Source: Vannielia litorea
GTDB taxonomy: Bacteria > Pseudomonadota > Alphaproteobacteria > Rhodobacterales > Rhodobacteraceae
Length of the DNA stretch: 64,000 bases
Assembly: GCF_019801175.1 (NCBI RefSeq)
Contig: NZ_JAHVJR010000001.1
Location: forward strand, 2,852,001-2,916,000
Reading direction: 5' to 3'
Shown: piece by piece, positions 1-8,581 of the stretch
Numbering within the stretch: position 1 is the stretch's first letter
Layout of the letters: each line of letters starts with the position of its first letter
Translations under genes and position numbers: made by a program
The notes under the pieces: model-generated
Databases searched by the model: none
What the model was told of the DNA's origin: nothing
Seen by the model: the letters and a program-made list of their open reading frames with translations, nothing else

Positions 1-130
1 CGCCAACTCCATCCATGTCACCCTCGACCAGCAGCAGGATGGCGCTGGCGGTCAGCCCAAGGGCGGCAAAGATCGGGATGCCGGAGAGCAGCAGCAGGAT
101 CAGCCCGGCGAAAACGAGGGCGAGGGTCAT
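1..130 (-). CDS. TRAP transporter large permease, DctM type (partial, N-terminus only)
   Basis: This is the first 43 codons of a TRAP large permease; the rest lies outside the window. The visible protein begins MTLALVFAGLILLLLSGIPI and is a hydrophobic first helix with the Ser-Gly-Ile-Pro kink typical of DctM N-termini. Its ATG overlaps the stop of the DctQ gene (ATGA), the usual translational coupling of the Q and M subunits. The full protein would form the main sodium-coupled transport channel in the inner membrane. The assignment rests on the short hydrophobic start plus the DctP-DctQ context. Confidence 0.85.
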   Translation of the reverse strand, partial: MTLALVFAGLILLLLSGIPIFAALGLTASAILLLVEGDMDGVG

Positions 131-654
131 GAGAGTGGCCTCAATGTGCGGTACAGGCCAAGCGCGGCGGCGAGAAACAGCAGGCCCGCGCCCAGCACCA
201 CCGGCACTTGGGGGATCCATGTTTCGATTTCGATGTAGCCAACCGAGTAGGAGCCGAAGCTGCGGGCAAACGCGATGCTGTCCCAGATCGAATGGCCGAC
301 GATGAAGGCGAAGGCCATGACAGCCAGATGCGCCAGAACCGCCTTTGCGCGGGCCATGCGCGGGCCGAGGCGCGATGTCGCGAGATCGATGGCGATGTGA
401 TCACCCCGGCGCAGCGCCTCGGCCGCGCCCAGCATCACCAGAGCCACCAGCAGGTAGCCGATCATCTCGTCATTCCATTGCAGCGGCGCATCGAGCAGGT
501 AGCGGCGAACCACGGCCACCACGATCTGGCAGAAGACGTAGAGGATGAGCAGAGTGGAGAGAGCGCCGCAGAGGCGCACCAACCCGGTCACGATCCGATC
601 AGGAAAGAGGGGAGAGGGAGCGGCTGGCGCTCCCTCCTTTTCAGTGTCGTGCAT
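127..654 (-). CDS. TRAP transporter small permease, DctQ type
   Basis: A 175-residue inner-membrane protein with about four hydrophobic segments, the usual size and topology of DctQ subunits. The conserved segment after helix 2 is present as RRGDHIAIDL (compare the family pattern of a basic residue, Gly-x-His, then Val/Ile-Asp). It partners DctM in a tripartite transporter. It lies 12 bp after the DctP gene and overlaps the DctM start by four bases, so it is the fourth gene of a minus-strand operon. The substrate cannot be read from this subunit. Confidence 0.92.
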   Translation of the reverse strand: MHDTEKEGAPAAPSPLFPDRIVTGLVRLCGALSTLLILYVFCQIVVAVVRRYLLDAPLQWNDEMIGYLLVALVMLGAAEALRRGDHIAIDLATSRLGPRMARAKAVLAHLAVMAFAFIVGHSIWDSIAFARSFGSYSVGYIEIETWIPQVPVVLGAGLLFLAAALGLYRTLRPLS

Positions 655-666
655 CGCGCGGCGCGA

Positions 667-1647
667 TCACATCTTGCCGAGGAGTTCGAGCAGCTTGGCG
701 CTGTCGGCATCGCCCTCGCCAAAGGCCTTGTCGAAGGCCGGGCGCATGACAGCTTCCAGCGCCGCGTTCTCTTCCGGCGTGGCGATATGCACGGTCACGC
801 CCTTCTCGCGGAGTTGCTCGGGCCCGGCGGCACCAGCCTCGACAGAGGCTTCTATAGCCCAGCCGGAAGCCTTCAGCCCGGCCTCGCGCAGTGCCTCTTT
901 CGACTTGTCGGTGAGACCGTCGTAGAACTCGGGGTTCAGGTAACCGTGCAGGTAGGCCGAAAGCACGGGCACCACGGTGAAGGCATCCTGCACCTCGTAA
1001 TACTTGCGCGAGACGGCGGCGGCCACGTCGGTGATAGCTCCGTCGATCACGCCGGTTGCGAGCGCCTGATAGACCTCGGAGCCGGGCATGGCGGTTGGTG
1101 TCGCGCCGAGGGCGACGAAAGAGGCGTCGAAGGGCGGGGTCAGGCCGCGGAACTTGAGGCCGTCAAAATCCTCCGGGGCCACCAGCGGCTCACCATTGGT
1201 AGTGAAGACGGAGGTATTGGTCTGGAACATCCAGACGACGTTCTTGACGCCCTTCTCAAGCAGTTTTTCTTCGAGGAAGGCGGCAGCCTCGCTTTCGGGC
1301 CATTTCTTCCAGATTTCGATGTCACCGAAGGCAAAGGGGGCGACGGTGACGTTCATGATCGGCAGGGTCTTGCCCCACTGGAAGTTCAGCGAAAAGGCGC
1401 ATTCGATATCGCCTTTGGCTGTGGCGACAATGTTCTCGCGCGCGCCTACGAGGCTGTCGGCCCCGAAGATCTGCACGTCGATCTCGCCTTCGGAGAGGGT
1501 TTCGACCTCTTCGGCCCAGCGGTCGACGACCTTGGCGATGTGGTGCGCGGGCGGCAGCTGGTGGCTGCAGCGCATTTCGGTGGCGGCTTGGGCCGCAGGG
1601 GCCGCGAGCATGGCTGCGCCGAGTGCAGCGGTTGCGATGTGCTTCAT
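667..1647 (-). CDS. TRAP substrate-binding protein, DctP family
   Basis: A 326-residue periplasmic binding protein. A Sec signal peptide is visible at residues 1-22 (hydrophobic Ala-rich core ending AAQA, then ATEMRCSHQ). The mature part carries the DctP pattern, including an Arg in LKFRGL where family members bind the substrate carboxylate. A GGGAGGAAAACC ribosome site precedes the ATG. It follows the lyase gene by 24 bp. With the CoA-transferase and HMG-CoA-lyase-type genes upstream, an organic acid that is later activated with CoA is the likely ligand. That is inference from context. Confidence 0.92.
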   Translation of the reverse strand: MKHIATAALGAAMLAAPAAQAATEMRCSHQLPPAHHIAKVVDRWAEEVETLSEGEIDVQIFGADSLVGARENIVATAKGDIECAFSLNFQWGKTLPIMNVTVAPFAFGDIEIWKKWPESEAAAFLEEKLLEKGVKNVVWMFQTNTSVFTTNGEPLVAPEDFDGLKFRGLTPPFDASFVALGATPTAMPGSEVYQALATGVIDGAITDVAAAVSRKYYEVQDAFTVVPVLSAYLHGYLNPEFYDGLTDKSKEALREAGLKASGWAIEASVEAGAAGPEQLREKGVTVHIATPEENAALEAVMRPAFDKAFGEGDADSAKLLELLGKM

Positions 1648-1671
1648 TTGGTTTTCCTCCCTGGGGTTCGG

Positions 1672-2616
1672 TCAGGCCATCGCCTGCCAATTTGCGTTCT
1701 TCGGCGGGCCCGCGCGGTGCAGGGCGCCATGAAACTCCTCGCCCGGCATCGCCTCCTCCGCGATGGCCCGGGCGGGTTTGAGGGCCTCAAGGTCGATCCC
1801 GGTGCGAAAGCCCATGGATTCGGCCAGATAGACCACATCTTCGAATACGACATTGCCGGTGGCGCCGGGTGCGAAAGGACAGCCCCCCAGCCCGCCGAGT
1901 GAAGCGTCCACCACCCGCGCGCCATTGTCCAGCGCCGCCGCGGTGTTGGCGATACCCATGCCGCGGGTATCATGCAGATGGATGATGAAGGGACGGCCCG
2001 CGCAGAGCTTTTCCATATATGCGCAGAGCTGGCCGACCGCTGTTGGCCCGGCGTAGCCCACCGTGTCAGCCAAGCCGACGATATCGGCCCCGGCCTCAAG
2101 GCAGGCTTCTGCAAGGCGGATCACCTCGGTGGGGTTCACGTTGCCGGAGATGGAGCAACCGAAGGCCATGGCGATGCCTGCATTGACCAGCTTACCGGGT
2201 GCCTCGGCATCGCGCAGCGCTGCCACTTTGCCGACCAGCTCCACCGCAGCTGCGCGGGACCGGCGCATGTTGGCTTCGGAGTGCTCCTCGGTGGCGGAGA
2301 CAACGCAGGCCATCTCGCGGATCGCTGTGGCGATGGCGGTCTCTGCGCCGCGCTCGTTGAGCGTAAGCCCGGCGGAATGCAGGTTCAGCGCTTCGCTTGC
2401 CTCAATCATCTGCGGGATGTCGGCGAATTGCGGAAAGCGGGCGGCGGGCAGGAAGGAGCCGACCTCGTAGTGCCGAACCCCTGCGTCCGCCTCGGCCTTT
2501 AGCCAAGCCCGCTTGGCCTCGGGCGAGGGCAACGACTTGGCGAGCTGCAGCCCGTCGCGCAGGCCGACCTCGCGCAGAGTCAAGCGGTCCGCGGGGTAAA
2601 TGACCTCAAGGCTCAT
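1672..2616 (-). CDS. Hydroxymethylglutaryl-CoA lyase-type enzyme
   Basis: A 314-residue TIM-barrel lyase of the HMG-CoA lyase branch of the HMGL family. Catalytic signatures are intact: the Arg-Asp of GLRDGLQ near residue 20, the metal-binding pair in HLHDTRGM, and the cysteine loop in GLGGCPFAPGATGN. Family members cleave a 3-hydroxy-3-methylacyl-CoA, classically HMG-CoA to acetoacetate and acetyl-CoA. The ATG overlaps the stop of the CoA-transferase gene (ATGA), so the two are translationally coupled and probably act in sequence. A related branched hydroxyacyl-CoA is also possible as substrate. Confidence 0.85.
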   Translation of the reverse strand: MSLEVIYPADRLTLREVGLRDGLQLAKSLPSPEAKRAWLKAEADAGVRHYEVGSFLPAARFPQFADIPQMIEASEALNLHSAGLTLNERGAETAIATAIREMACVVSATEEHSEANMRRSRAAAVELVGKVAALRDAEAPGKLVNAGIAMAFGCSISGNVNPTEVIRLAEACLEAGADIVGLADTVGYAGPTAVGQLCAYMEKLCAGRPFIIHLHDTRGMGIANTAAALDNGARVVDASLGGLGGCPFAPGATGNVVFEDVVYLAESMGFRTGIDLEALKPARAIAEEAMPGEEFHGALHRAGPPKNANWQAMA

Positions 2617-3797
2617 GCTGTCGTTTCCATACCGCTGGCCGCCGCGATTTCGGCGTCGCTCAGGCCCGCTGCGGCAAGCACGGCGCGGGTATCATCGCCG
2701 ATCCCGGCGATATCGAGCGAGTCGCCGTGCAGCGGCGTTCCGTCAATCTCGAAGGGCATGATCGGGGCGCGATAGCTCTGGCCCTCAGGCAACCGCGAGG
2801 TGAAGAGGCCGCCGGGGCGAGTGACGTGAGGATCGTCATACATTTCCGCCGGGCGGTGGATCGGGGAGAAGGGGATGCCGGCGGGCTCGAATGCCGCGAG
2901 CAGATCACCGAAGCCACGGGCGCGGACAGCTTCTGCTACGATGGGGATCGTCCAGTCGCGCGCCTCAATCTGGTCCATCCGCTTTTGCAGGCGGGGGTCG
3001 TCGCGCAAGTTGTCGAGACCGAGGATGTTGCACAGTGTCACCCACTGTCCCTCGGTCACGGCGCCGATGAAGATCTGGCGGGCGTCAGCGGTCTCGAAGA
3101 TATCATAGACCGGCCAAGAGAACTCGCGCTCGGGCATCGGCGGGGCTTCGCGGCCTTCGATGTCGAACTGCACCATGTGTTGGGCGACGAGGAAGAGGCA
3201 GTTCTCGAAGAGCCCGGTGCGCAAAGTGCGGCCCTTGCCATCCTTCCCGCGCTGGAGAAGCGCTGCAAGCACTGCGAAGGCGCCGAAGAGGCCGCCCATG
3301 ATGTCGTTCGCGGAGGAGCCGATGCGCAGCGGACGGCCGGTGGGCCCGGTCATATAGGCCATGCCGGTCATCATCTGCACCACCTCGTCCATCGCGGTGC
3401 GGTTCTGGTAGGGGCCTTTGAGGAACCCCTTCAGGGATGAGACGATGAGCGCGGGGTATTTTTCGCGCAGAACGTCCGGCGCAAACCCCATCTTCGCCAG
3501 CGACTGGTCACGGAAGTTCTCGACGAATACATCCGCACTGGCGAGCAGTTTGTGCAGCGCAGCAACGCCCGCCTCGGACTTGAGGTCGAGAGTGATGCTC
3601 TTCTTGCCGCGGTTGAAGGTGGGGTAAAAGCCACGACCCATGCCTGTGAGCGCACGGGTCTTGTCGCCCTCGGGCGGCTCGACCTTGATGACTTCAGCCC
3701 CGAGCAGGCCAAGGAACATGCCGCAAGATGGCCCCATGATCATATGGGTCATCTCGACTACGCGCAGTCCGGCGAGCGGCCTCAGGTCTTCGGTCAT
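2613..3797 (-). CDS. CaiB/BaiF family (type III) CoA-transferase
   Basis: A 394-residue family III CoA-transferase that moves CoA between carboxylic acids in the cytoplasm. The N-terminal Rossmann part begins PLAGLRVVEMTHMIMGP, and the expected catalytic aspartate sits in GSSANDIMGGLFGA. The ATG at 3797 is preferred over an in-frame start 30 bp upstream because GGGAGG lies at the right spacing before it. It is the first gene of the minus-strand operon with the lyase and TRAP genes, so it probably activates the imported acid for the lyase. The CoA donor is not known from sequence. Confidence 0.88.
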   Translation of the reverse strand: MTEDLRPLAGLRVVEMTHMIMGPSCGMFLGLLGAEVIKVEPPEGDKTRALTGMGRGFYPTFNRGKKSITLDLKSEAGVAALHKLLASADVFVENFRDQSLAKMGFAPDVLREKYPALIVSSLKGFLKGPYQNRTAMDEVVQMMTGMAYMTGPTGRPLRIGSSANDIMGGLFGAFAVLAALLQRGKDGKGRTLRTGLFENCLFLVAQHMVQFDIEGREAPPMPEREFSWPVYDIFETADARQIFIGAVTEGQWVTLCNILGLDNLRDDPRLQKRMDQIEARDWTIPIVAEAVRARGFGDLLAAFEPAGIPFSPIHRPAEMYDDPHVTRPGGLFTSRLPEGQSYRAPIMPFEIDGTPLHGDSLDIAGIGDDTRAVLAAAGLSDAEIAAASGMETTA

Positions 3798-3867
3798 GAC
3801 AATCCTCCCGACTCGAAGGATAGCCACGGCAGCGAGAACAGAATATTATAATGTTTCGACCAAACCT

Positions 3868-3882
3868 TTCTGGAAACCAGAA
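3868..3882. promoter_or_regulatory. Putative LysR operator in the divergent promoter region
   Basis: The palindrome TTCTGG-AAA-CCAGAA contains a T-N11-A core typical of LysR-family sites. It sits in the 84-bp gap between the divergent LysR and CoA-transferase genes and touches the LysR start codon, which would suit autorepression. The functional assignment is inference. Confidence 0.45.
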
Positions 3883-4817
3883 TGCTAGATACGCGTCAGC
3901 TTCAATACTTCGCCGCCATCTGCGAGCACGGCTCACTTTCTCGAGCCTCCTCAAACCTCAATGTCGCCGCCTCCGCGCTGAGCCATCACCTTGCTCAACT
4001 CGAAGCGCGCTTCGGCCAACCGCTCTTTCTGCGCAAACCGCGTGGCATGGAACCGACAGCGGCCGGGCGTCGGCTGCATGAGCACGCGCGGGCGATCCTG
4101 CGGGCGGTCACATCGGCGGAGGCCGACATGGCGGATCAGGAGGGCAAAATATCGGGGTCGGTCTCGGTTGGGATGTCCTACTCGGCCGTCAAGGCGATTG
4201 GGGTGCCCTTCATCAGCCAGGTGGTTCGAGATTATCCGGCCGTGCAACTGGCGCTGACCGAGAGCCTCTCGGGCGTGGCCTTGCCAACGCTGATGGCCTC
4301 CGAAGTGGATATGGCGCTCATCTACAACCCGCCGAACGACCCGATGTTCAACTCAGTGCCAGTCCTGGAAGAGCCCCTCGTTTGCGTGGGGCGGCCCGAG
4401 ATCATCGGCGACACCGACGAGCCGATCCGTTTTGAAGAGGTGCTCGGCCTGCCGATCATCCTGCTGAGGCAGGGCATTTCGGCACGGGCCATTCTGGATG
4501 ACACGGTTCTGCTGAAGAAGATCGAGGCCCGCGCGGTTCTTCAGATGAACTCGGTGCAGGCCATCGCCGGATCGCTGGTGGCCGGGCTGGGCTGCGTAAT
4601 CGGCACCAAGCTCTTCATGCAGGATGAACTCGATCGCGGGACCATCACCGCCCGGCCGATCATCGAGCCGGAACTTTCCCGCACGCTGCACCTCACTCGC
4701 CTTGCCTCTCGGCCTCCGACCTACGCCTCAGAGGCGATCCGCGACCTATTACTCAGACATGCAGATGAGGCCGTGCGCTCGGGTGTTTGGGATGCCCAGA
4801 TCGTGGCGCGTAGCTAA
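3882..4817 (+). CDS. LysR-family transcriptional regulator
   Basis: A 311-residue LysR-type regulator. The N-terminal winged helix-turn-helix covers about residues 1-60 (LDTRQLQYFAAICEHGSL, then a recognition helix around ASALSHHLAQLE), followed by the inducer-binding domain. It is divergent from the CoA-transferase/lyase/TRAP operon and is therefore its likely regulator, probably sensing the imported acid or its CoA ester. The TRAP operon direction and the palindrome at the start codon support local regulation. It ends 36 bp from the converging matR gene. Confidence 0.9.
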   Translation: MLDTRQLQYFAAICEHGSLSRASSNLNVAASALSHHLAQLEARFGQPLFLRKPRGMEPTAAGRRLHEHARAILRAVTSAEADMADQEGKISGSVSVGMSYSAVKAIGVPFISQVVRDYPAVQLALTESLSGVALPTLMASEVDMALIYNPPNDPMFNSVPVLEEPLVCVGRPEIIGDTDEPIRFEEVLGLPIILLRQGISARAILDDTVLLKKIEARAVLQMNSVQAIAGSLVAGLGCVIGTKLFMQDELDRGTITARPIIEPELSRTLHLTRLASRPPTYASEAIRDLLLRHADEAVRSGVWDAQIVARS

Positions 4818-4853
4818 GGCTCAACCGGACAGCTCCGCTTCCGGCGATGCACC

Positions 4854-5510
4854 CTACTCCGCCGCTTGCTTCAGCCCAGCCATCAGGTGGTGGAATTTCT
4901 CGCCCTGCACCGCCACGTGCGCGCGCAGGGCTTCGGCGGCCTCATCGGCGGCACCACGCTGCAGCGCCTCAACAATGGCCTCGTGCTCGCTCATCGACTG
5001 ACGCAGCCGCCCACGCAGGCGGAGTTGCATCCGGCGGAAGGGCATGAGGCGCTTGTGCAGGCGTAGGCATTCACCCTCCAGAAACCCGTTGCCCGACTGT
5101 CGGTAAAGGATGGCATGAAAGCGCTCGTTCTCGTGGTAGTAGCCATCATGGTCAGCGGCTTCGACGGCGGCCAGACAGCGGGCATTGGTGGCGCGCATGT
5201 CGTCGAGGGCTTCATCGGTGATACGGGCCGCCGCGAGCCGGGCGCAGGTAGCCTCCAACTCTGCCATGACCTCGAACATCTCGATCAGTTCCACTGGGCC
5301 AGGCTGGCGGACGAAGGTGCCACGATGGGGGATGTGCTCGACCAGACCCGAAAGCGCGAGGCGGTGAAAGGCTTCGCGGAGCGGCGTGCGGGAGACTGCG
5401 AAACGGTCAGCGAGTTGCACCTCGTCCAGCCGTTCTCCCGGGGTGAACACACCACCGAGGATCAGCCCCTCCAGTTCTTCGGCAATGATGTCTGAACGCT
5501 TCCTCTCCAT
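4854..5510 (-). CDS. matR: MatR-type GntR regulator of malonate genes
   Basis: A 218-residue GntR regulator of the FCD (FadR-like) class. The winged HTH is at about residues 5-70 (VQLADRFAVSRTPLREAF) and the all-helical FCD domain follows, with the metal-site pattern including HENERFHAILYRQS. The ATG at 5510 is chosen because homologous proteins start right before the HTH; an upstream in-frame extension is unlike the family. The gene is divergent from matPQMAB. In Rhizobium, MatR controls malonate genes; the same role is inferred here from family, arrangement and the TTGTATACAA site. Confidence 0.85.
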   Translation of the reverse strand: MERKRSDIIAEELEGLILGGVFTPGERLDEVQLADRFAVSRTPLREAFHRLALSGLVEHIPHRGTFVRQPGPVELIEMFEVMAELEATCARLAAARITDEALDDMRATNARCLAAVEAADHDGYYHENERFHAILYRQSGNGFLEGECLRLHKRLMPFRRMQLRLRGRLRQSMSEHEAIVEALQRGAADEAAEALRAHVAVQGEKFHHLMAGLKQAAE

Positions 5511-5554
5511 ACCTTCCACTCTAGCGCCAAAAGTTGCCCACAAGAAGTGCAAAG

Positions 5555-5564
5555 TTGTATACAA
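5555..5564. promoter_or_regulatory. MatR operator candidate (TTGTATACAA)
   Basis: A perfect 10-bp palindrome, TTGTATACAA, between divergent matR and matP. As far as I recall, the Rhizobium leguminosarum MatR site has the core TTGTA/TACA, which this matches; FCD-type GntR proteins generally bind such T-G-T/A-C-A inverted repeats. No second copy was noticed in the same gap. Confidence 0.7.
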
Positions 5565-5644
5565 AATAGTTGACCCTGAAAACAATGGATGCAAGGCTTT
5601 GCGTCGGAGGAGTCCAAAAGGACCGAAAACCCAGGGAGGAAACC

Positions 5645-6625
5645 ATGAAGTATAGCGCATTCGCGGCGGCCGCCGCACTGTTTGCCGGAACCATTGCCGC
5701 TGACGCCAAAGAGCTGCGGCTCTCGCACCAGTGGTCAGAGGGCGACGTGCGCCACAAGGTGGCCCAGATGGTGGCCGACGACGTGTCCGCTGCCGGTGTC
5801 GATCTCGAGATCAAGATCTTTCCCAGCCAATCGCTGTTCAAGGCGCGCGAGCAATACAAGCCGTTGAGCCGCGGGCAGGTAGACATGATCGTGTTCCCGC
5901 TCTCCTATGCAGGCGGGCTGCGCAATGCCTACAACCTCACCCTGATGCCCGGCCTCGTCAAAAACCACGACCATGCCGCGCGAATGAACGACAGCGAGTT
6001 CATGGGCGAGATCGAGAAGATCATGGCCGAGGATGACGTGATGGTGCTGGTCCACGGCTACCTCGCAGGTGGTTTTGCGGGCAAGGACAGCTGCATCACC
6101 GGCCCAGAGGATGTGCAGGGCATGCAGACCCGCGCCGCTGGTAAGGCGTTCGAGCAGATGCTTGCCGGTGCCGGCGCCTCGATTGCCTCGATGAGCTCCG
6201 CCGAAATCTACAACGCCATGCAGACCGGCGTTCTGGATGCGGCCAACACCTCATCGTCGAGCTTTGTCAGCTACCGCATCTATGAGCAGGCCAAGTGCTT
6301 CACCCCCGTGGGCGACTACGCGCTTTGGTTCATGTACCAGCCGCTGATGATGAACAAATCCGTCTACGACGACCTGACTGACGAGCAGCGTGCCGCGCTG
6401 GATGCCGCCGCCGAGAAGGCGCAGGCCTTCTACCTTGAAGAGGCCAAGCGCGAAGACGGAGAGGCCCGCGACACTTTCGAGAAGAACGGTGTCGAGATTT
6501 CGGAGATGACCGAAGAGCAGTTCAAGGCCTGGCAGGCGATTGCCCAGGACACCTCGTACAAAGCCTTCAAAGAAGGCTCCGAGCAGGACCAGAAGCTGCT
6601 CGACCTCGCGCTCTCCGTCGAGTGA
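5645..6625 (+). CDS. matP: Malonate TRAP substrate-binding protein, DctP family
   Basis: A 326-residue periplasmic binding protein with a clear signal peptide (MKYSAFAAAAALFAGTIAADA). The ATG at 5645 follows GGGAGGAAACC. The DctP pattern includes an Arg in QGMQTRAAGKAF at the usual carboxylate-binding position. It is the first gene of a five-gene operon ending in malonyl-CoA decarboxylase and malonyl-CoA synthetase. The same order, matPQMAB, is described for Sinorhizobium meliloti malonate use, so malonate is the likely ligand. Its upstream region holds the MatR palindrome. Confidence 0.88.
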   Translation: MKYSAFAAAAALFAGTIAADAKELRLSHQWSEGDVRHKVAQMVADDVSAAGVDLEIKIFPSQSLFKAREQYKPLSRGQVDMIVFPLSYAGGLRNAYNLTLMPGLVKNHDHAARMNDSEFMGEIEKIMAEDDVMVLVHGYLAGGFAGKDSCITGPEDVQGMQTRAAGKAFEQMLAGAGASIASMSSAEIYNAMQTGVLDAANTSSSSFVSYRIYEQAKCFTPVGDYALWFMYQPLMMNKSVYDDLTDEQRAALDAAAEKAQAFYLEEAKREDGEARDTFEKNGVEISEMTEEQFKAWQAIAQDTSYKAFKEGSEQDQKLLDLALSVE

Positions 6626-6683
6626 TGCCTATTGCGTCCCGGCGGCATGCCTGCCGGGACGCCCCTTGCTGAAAGATTTCCCG

Positions 6684-7265
6684 ATGTCCGGCTCTGCCCA
6701 TCCCACTCCCGCCGCACGCCACGGCGGCAATCCCCTGCTGCGGGCCATTGGCGCGCTCAGCCGGGTGTGCGGCGTCCTCGCCGCGCTGCTGATCGTCGCT
6801 GCCGTCGCGATCACCTGCCAGATGATCTTCATCCGCTGGGTGCTGAACGGCTCCACGATCTGGCAGACCGAAGGCGTGACCTACATCGTCATCGCCGCCA
6901 CCATGCTCGGCCTGCCCTATGTGCAACTGCTGCGTGGCCACGTGAACGTGGATCTGCTGCCGCTGATGCTGCCCCCCGCCGCCCGCAAAGCGCTGGCGAT
7001 CGTCGTCCAACTGCTCACACTGGCAGTGATTGGGATGATGCTGTTTTACGGCTATGAGTTCTGGCACGAGGCCTGGGATTGGGGCGAAACCTCGAATTCG
7101 CCGTGGAACCCCCGGCTCTGGGTGCCTTACCTCGCCCTGCCCGTGGGCTTCGGGCTTTACGCCTGCCAAGTGGCCGCCGATCTTTGGGCTTTGCTGGCTG
7201 GGTACGATACACCTTTCGGGCTCGATCCTGATGTAGGCCTCACCGACGGACGGGAGGGCCACTGA
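6684..7265 (+). CDS. matQ: Malonate TRAP small permease, DctQ type
   Basis: A 193-residue membrane protein with about four hydrophobic helices, the DctQ pattern. The start at 6684 (MSGSAHPTPAARHGG) is chosen because the upstream in-frame extension would overlap matP and is not hydrophobic. The conserved segment after helix 2 reads LLRGHVNVDLLP, matching the Arg-Gly-His-Val-x-Val-Asp family signature. Its stop overlaps the MatM start by one base (TGATG), indicating coupling. It forms the membrane complex with MatM that uses sodium to drive malonate import from MatP. Confidence 0.88.
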   Translation: MSGSAHPTPAARHGGNPLLRAIGALSRVCGVLAALLIVAAVAITCQMIFIRWVLNGSTIWQTEGVTYIVIAATMLGLPYVQLLRGHVNVDLLPLMLPPAARKALAIVVQLLTLAVIGMMLFYGYEFWHEAWDWGETSNSPWNPRLWVPYLALPVGFGLYACQVAADLWALLAGYDTPFGLDPDVGLTDGREGH

Positions 7266-8581
7266 TGGATCCGCTCATTCTTGGCGCGCTGGTCGCCGTC
7301 TTCACCATCCTCGTTCTCTTCTCCGGCATCTCCGTTGGCGCGGGCCTGCTTGTCGTATCGGCGGGCTTCCTGATCGTCTTCGACGGGATGCGCTCGCTCT
7401 CGCTTCTGCCCGAAATCTTCTTCGGCAAGCTCGACAACTTCGCCCTGCTCTCGATCCCGATGTTCATCATCATGGGCGCGGCGATCAGCTCAACCCGCGC
7501 GGGCGCCGATCTTTACGAGGCGCTGGAGCGCTGGCTCACCCGCGTTCCCGGCGGCCTCGTGATCTCCAACCTTGGGGCTTGTGCACTCTTTGCCGCCATG
7601 TCGGGCAGCTCACCCGCCACTTGTGCCGCCATCGGCAAGATGGGCATCCCCGAGATGCGCAAGCGCGGCTACCCCGATGGCGTGGCGGCGGGCTCCATCG
7701 CGGCGGGCGGCACGCTGGGCATCCTCATTCCGCCCTCCGTCACCATGATCGTTTACGGCATCGCGACCGAAACCTCGATCGGCCGCCTCTTCCTTGCTGG
7801 CGTTCTGCCCGGCCTCATGCTGGTGATGCTGTTCATGGCTTGGTCGCTCTATTCCACCTGGAAGTCGGGCGACACCAACCTGCTCTCCGGCGCGCGCTAC
7901 TCCTGGCGGCAACGGCTGGAGATCCTGCCCCGCGTGGTGCCTTTCATCCTCATCATCCTGGGCGTGCTCTACGCACTCTATGGCGGGGTGGCGACACCTT
8001 CGGAAACCGCCGCGGTCGGCGCCCTGCTTTGCCTCATGGTCGCGGTGATCATCTACCGGCTGTGGAATCCGAATGACCTTTGGGTGGTGCTGCGCGACAG
8101 TACCCGCGAAAGCGTGATGATCCTGTTCATCATCGCGGCGGCGGGCGTGTTCAGCTACATGCTCTCCTCGCTTTTCATCACCCAATCCATCGCCAATTGG
8201 ATCGGAACATTGGAAGCCAACCGCTGGGTGCTGATGGGGGCGATCAATCTCTTCCTGCTGGTGGCGGGCTTCTTCCTGCCGCCGGTCGCGGTGATCCTGA
8301 TGGCCGCACCGATCCTGCTGCCGATCATTACCACCGCTGGGTTCGACCCGATCTGGTTTGCCGTGGTGCTGACCATCAACATGGAGATCGGCCTCATCTC
8401 GCCGCCGGTGGGCCTGAATCTCTATGTCATCAACGGCATCGCGCCAGATATCCGGTTGCAGACCATCCTCAAAGGCTCCCTGCCATTTGTCGCCTGCATG
8501 GTTCTGGCCATCGTGCTGCTCTGCCTCTTCCCCGGCCTCGCCACTTGGCTGCCGGACGCGGTGATGGGGCCAGAGCTATGA
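7265..8581 (+). CDS. matM: Malonate TRAP large permease, DctM type
   Basis: A 438-residue DctM-type permease with about 12 hydrophobic segments, the normal family size. Signatures include ALFAAMSGSSPATCAAIG and the Gly-Thr-Leu-Gly-Ile-Leu-Ile-Pro-Pro-Ser repeat, and a matching EIGLISPPVGLNLYVI in the second half; these two hairpins form the transport core. It overlaps matQ by one base and matA by four (ATGA). Substrate assignment to malonate rests on the operon partners rather than on the permease itself. Confidence 0.9.
   Translation: MDPLILGALVAVFTILVLFSGISVGAGLLVVSAGFLIVFDGMRSLSLLPEIFFGKLDNFALLSIPMFIIMGAAISSTRAGADLYEALERWLTRVPGGLVISNLGACALFAAMSGSSPATCAAIGKMGIPEMRKRGYPDGVAAGSIAAGGTLGILIPPSVTMIVYGIATETSIGRLFLAGVLPGLMLVMLFMAWSLYSTWKSGDTNLLSGARYSWRQRLEILPRVVPFILIILGVLYALYGGVATPSETAAVGALLCLMVAVIIYRLWNPNDLWVVLRDSTRESVMILFIIAAAGVFSYMLSSLFITQSIANWIGTLEANRWVLMGAINLFLLVAGFFLPPVAVILMAAPILLPIITTAGFDPIWFAVVLTINMEIGLISPPVGLNLYVINGIAPDIRLQTILKGSLPFVACMVLAIVLLCLFPGLATWLPDAVMGPEL

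Noticed and set aside
208..1902. Long open frame on the plus strand, opposite the TRAP genes
   Set aside because: It lies entirely antisense to three genes with clear families and signal peptide. The translation has no recognised motif and the high GC content explains the open frame.
8080..8577. Upstream extension of malonyl-CoA decarboxylase
   Set aside because: It overlaps the MatM permease in another frame; the ATG at 8578 overlapping its stop gives the normal family N-terminus.
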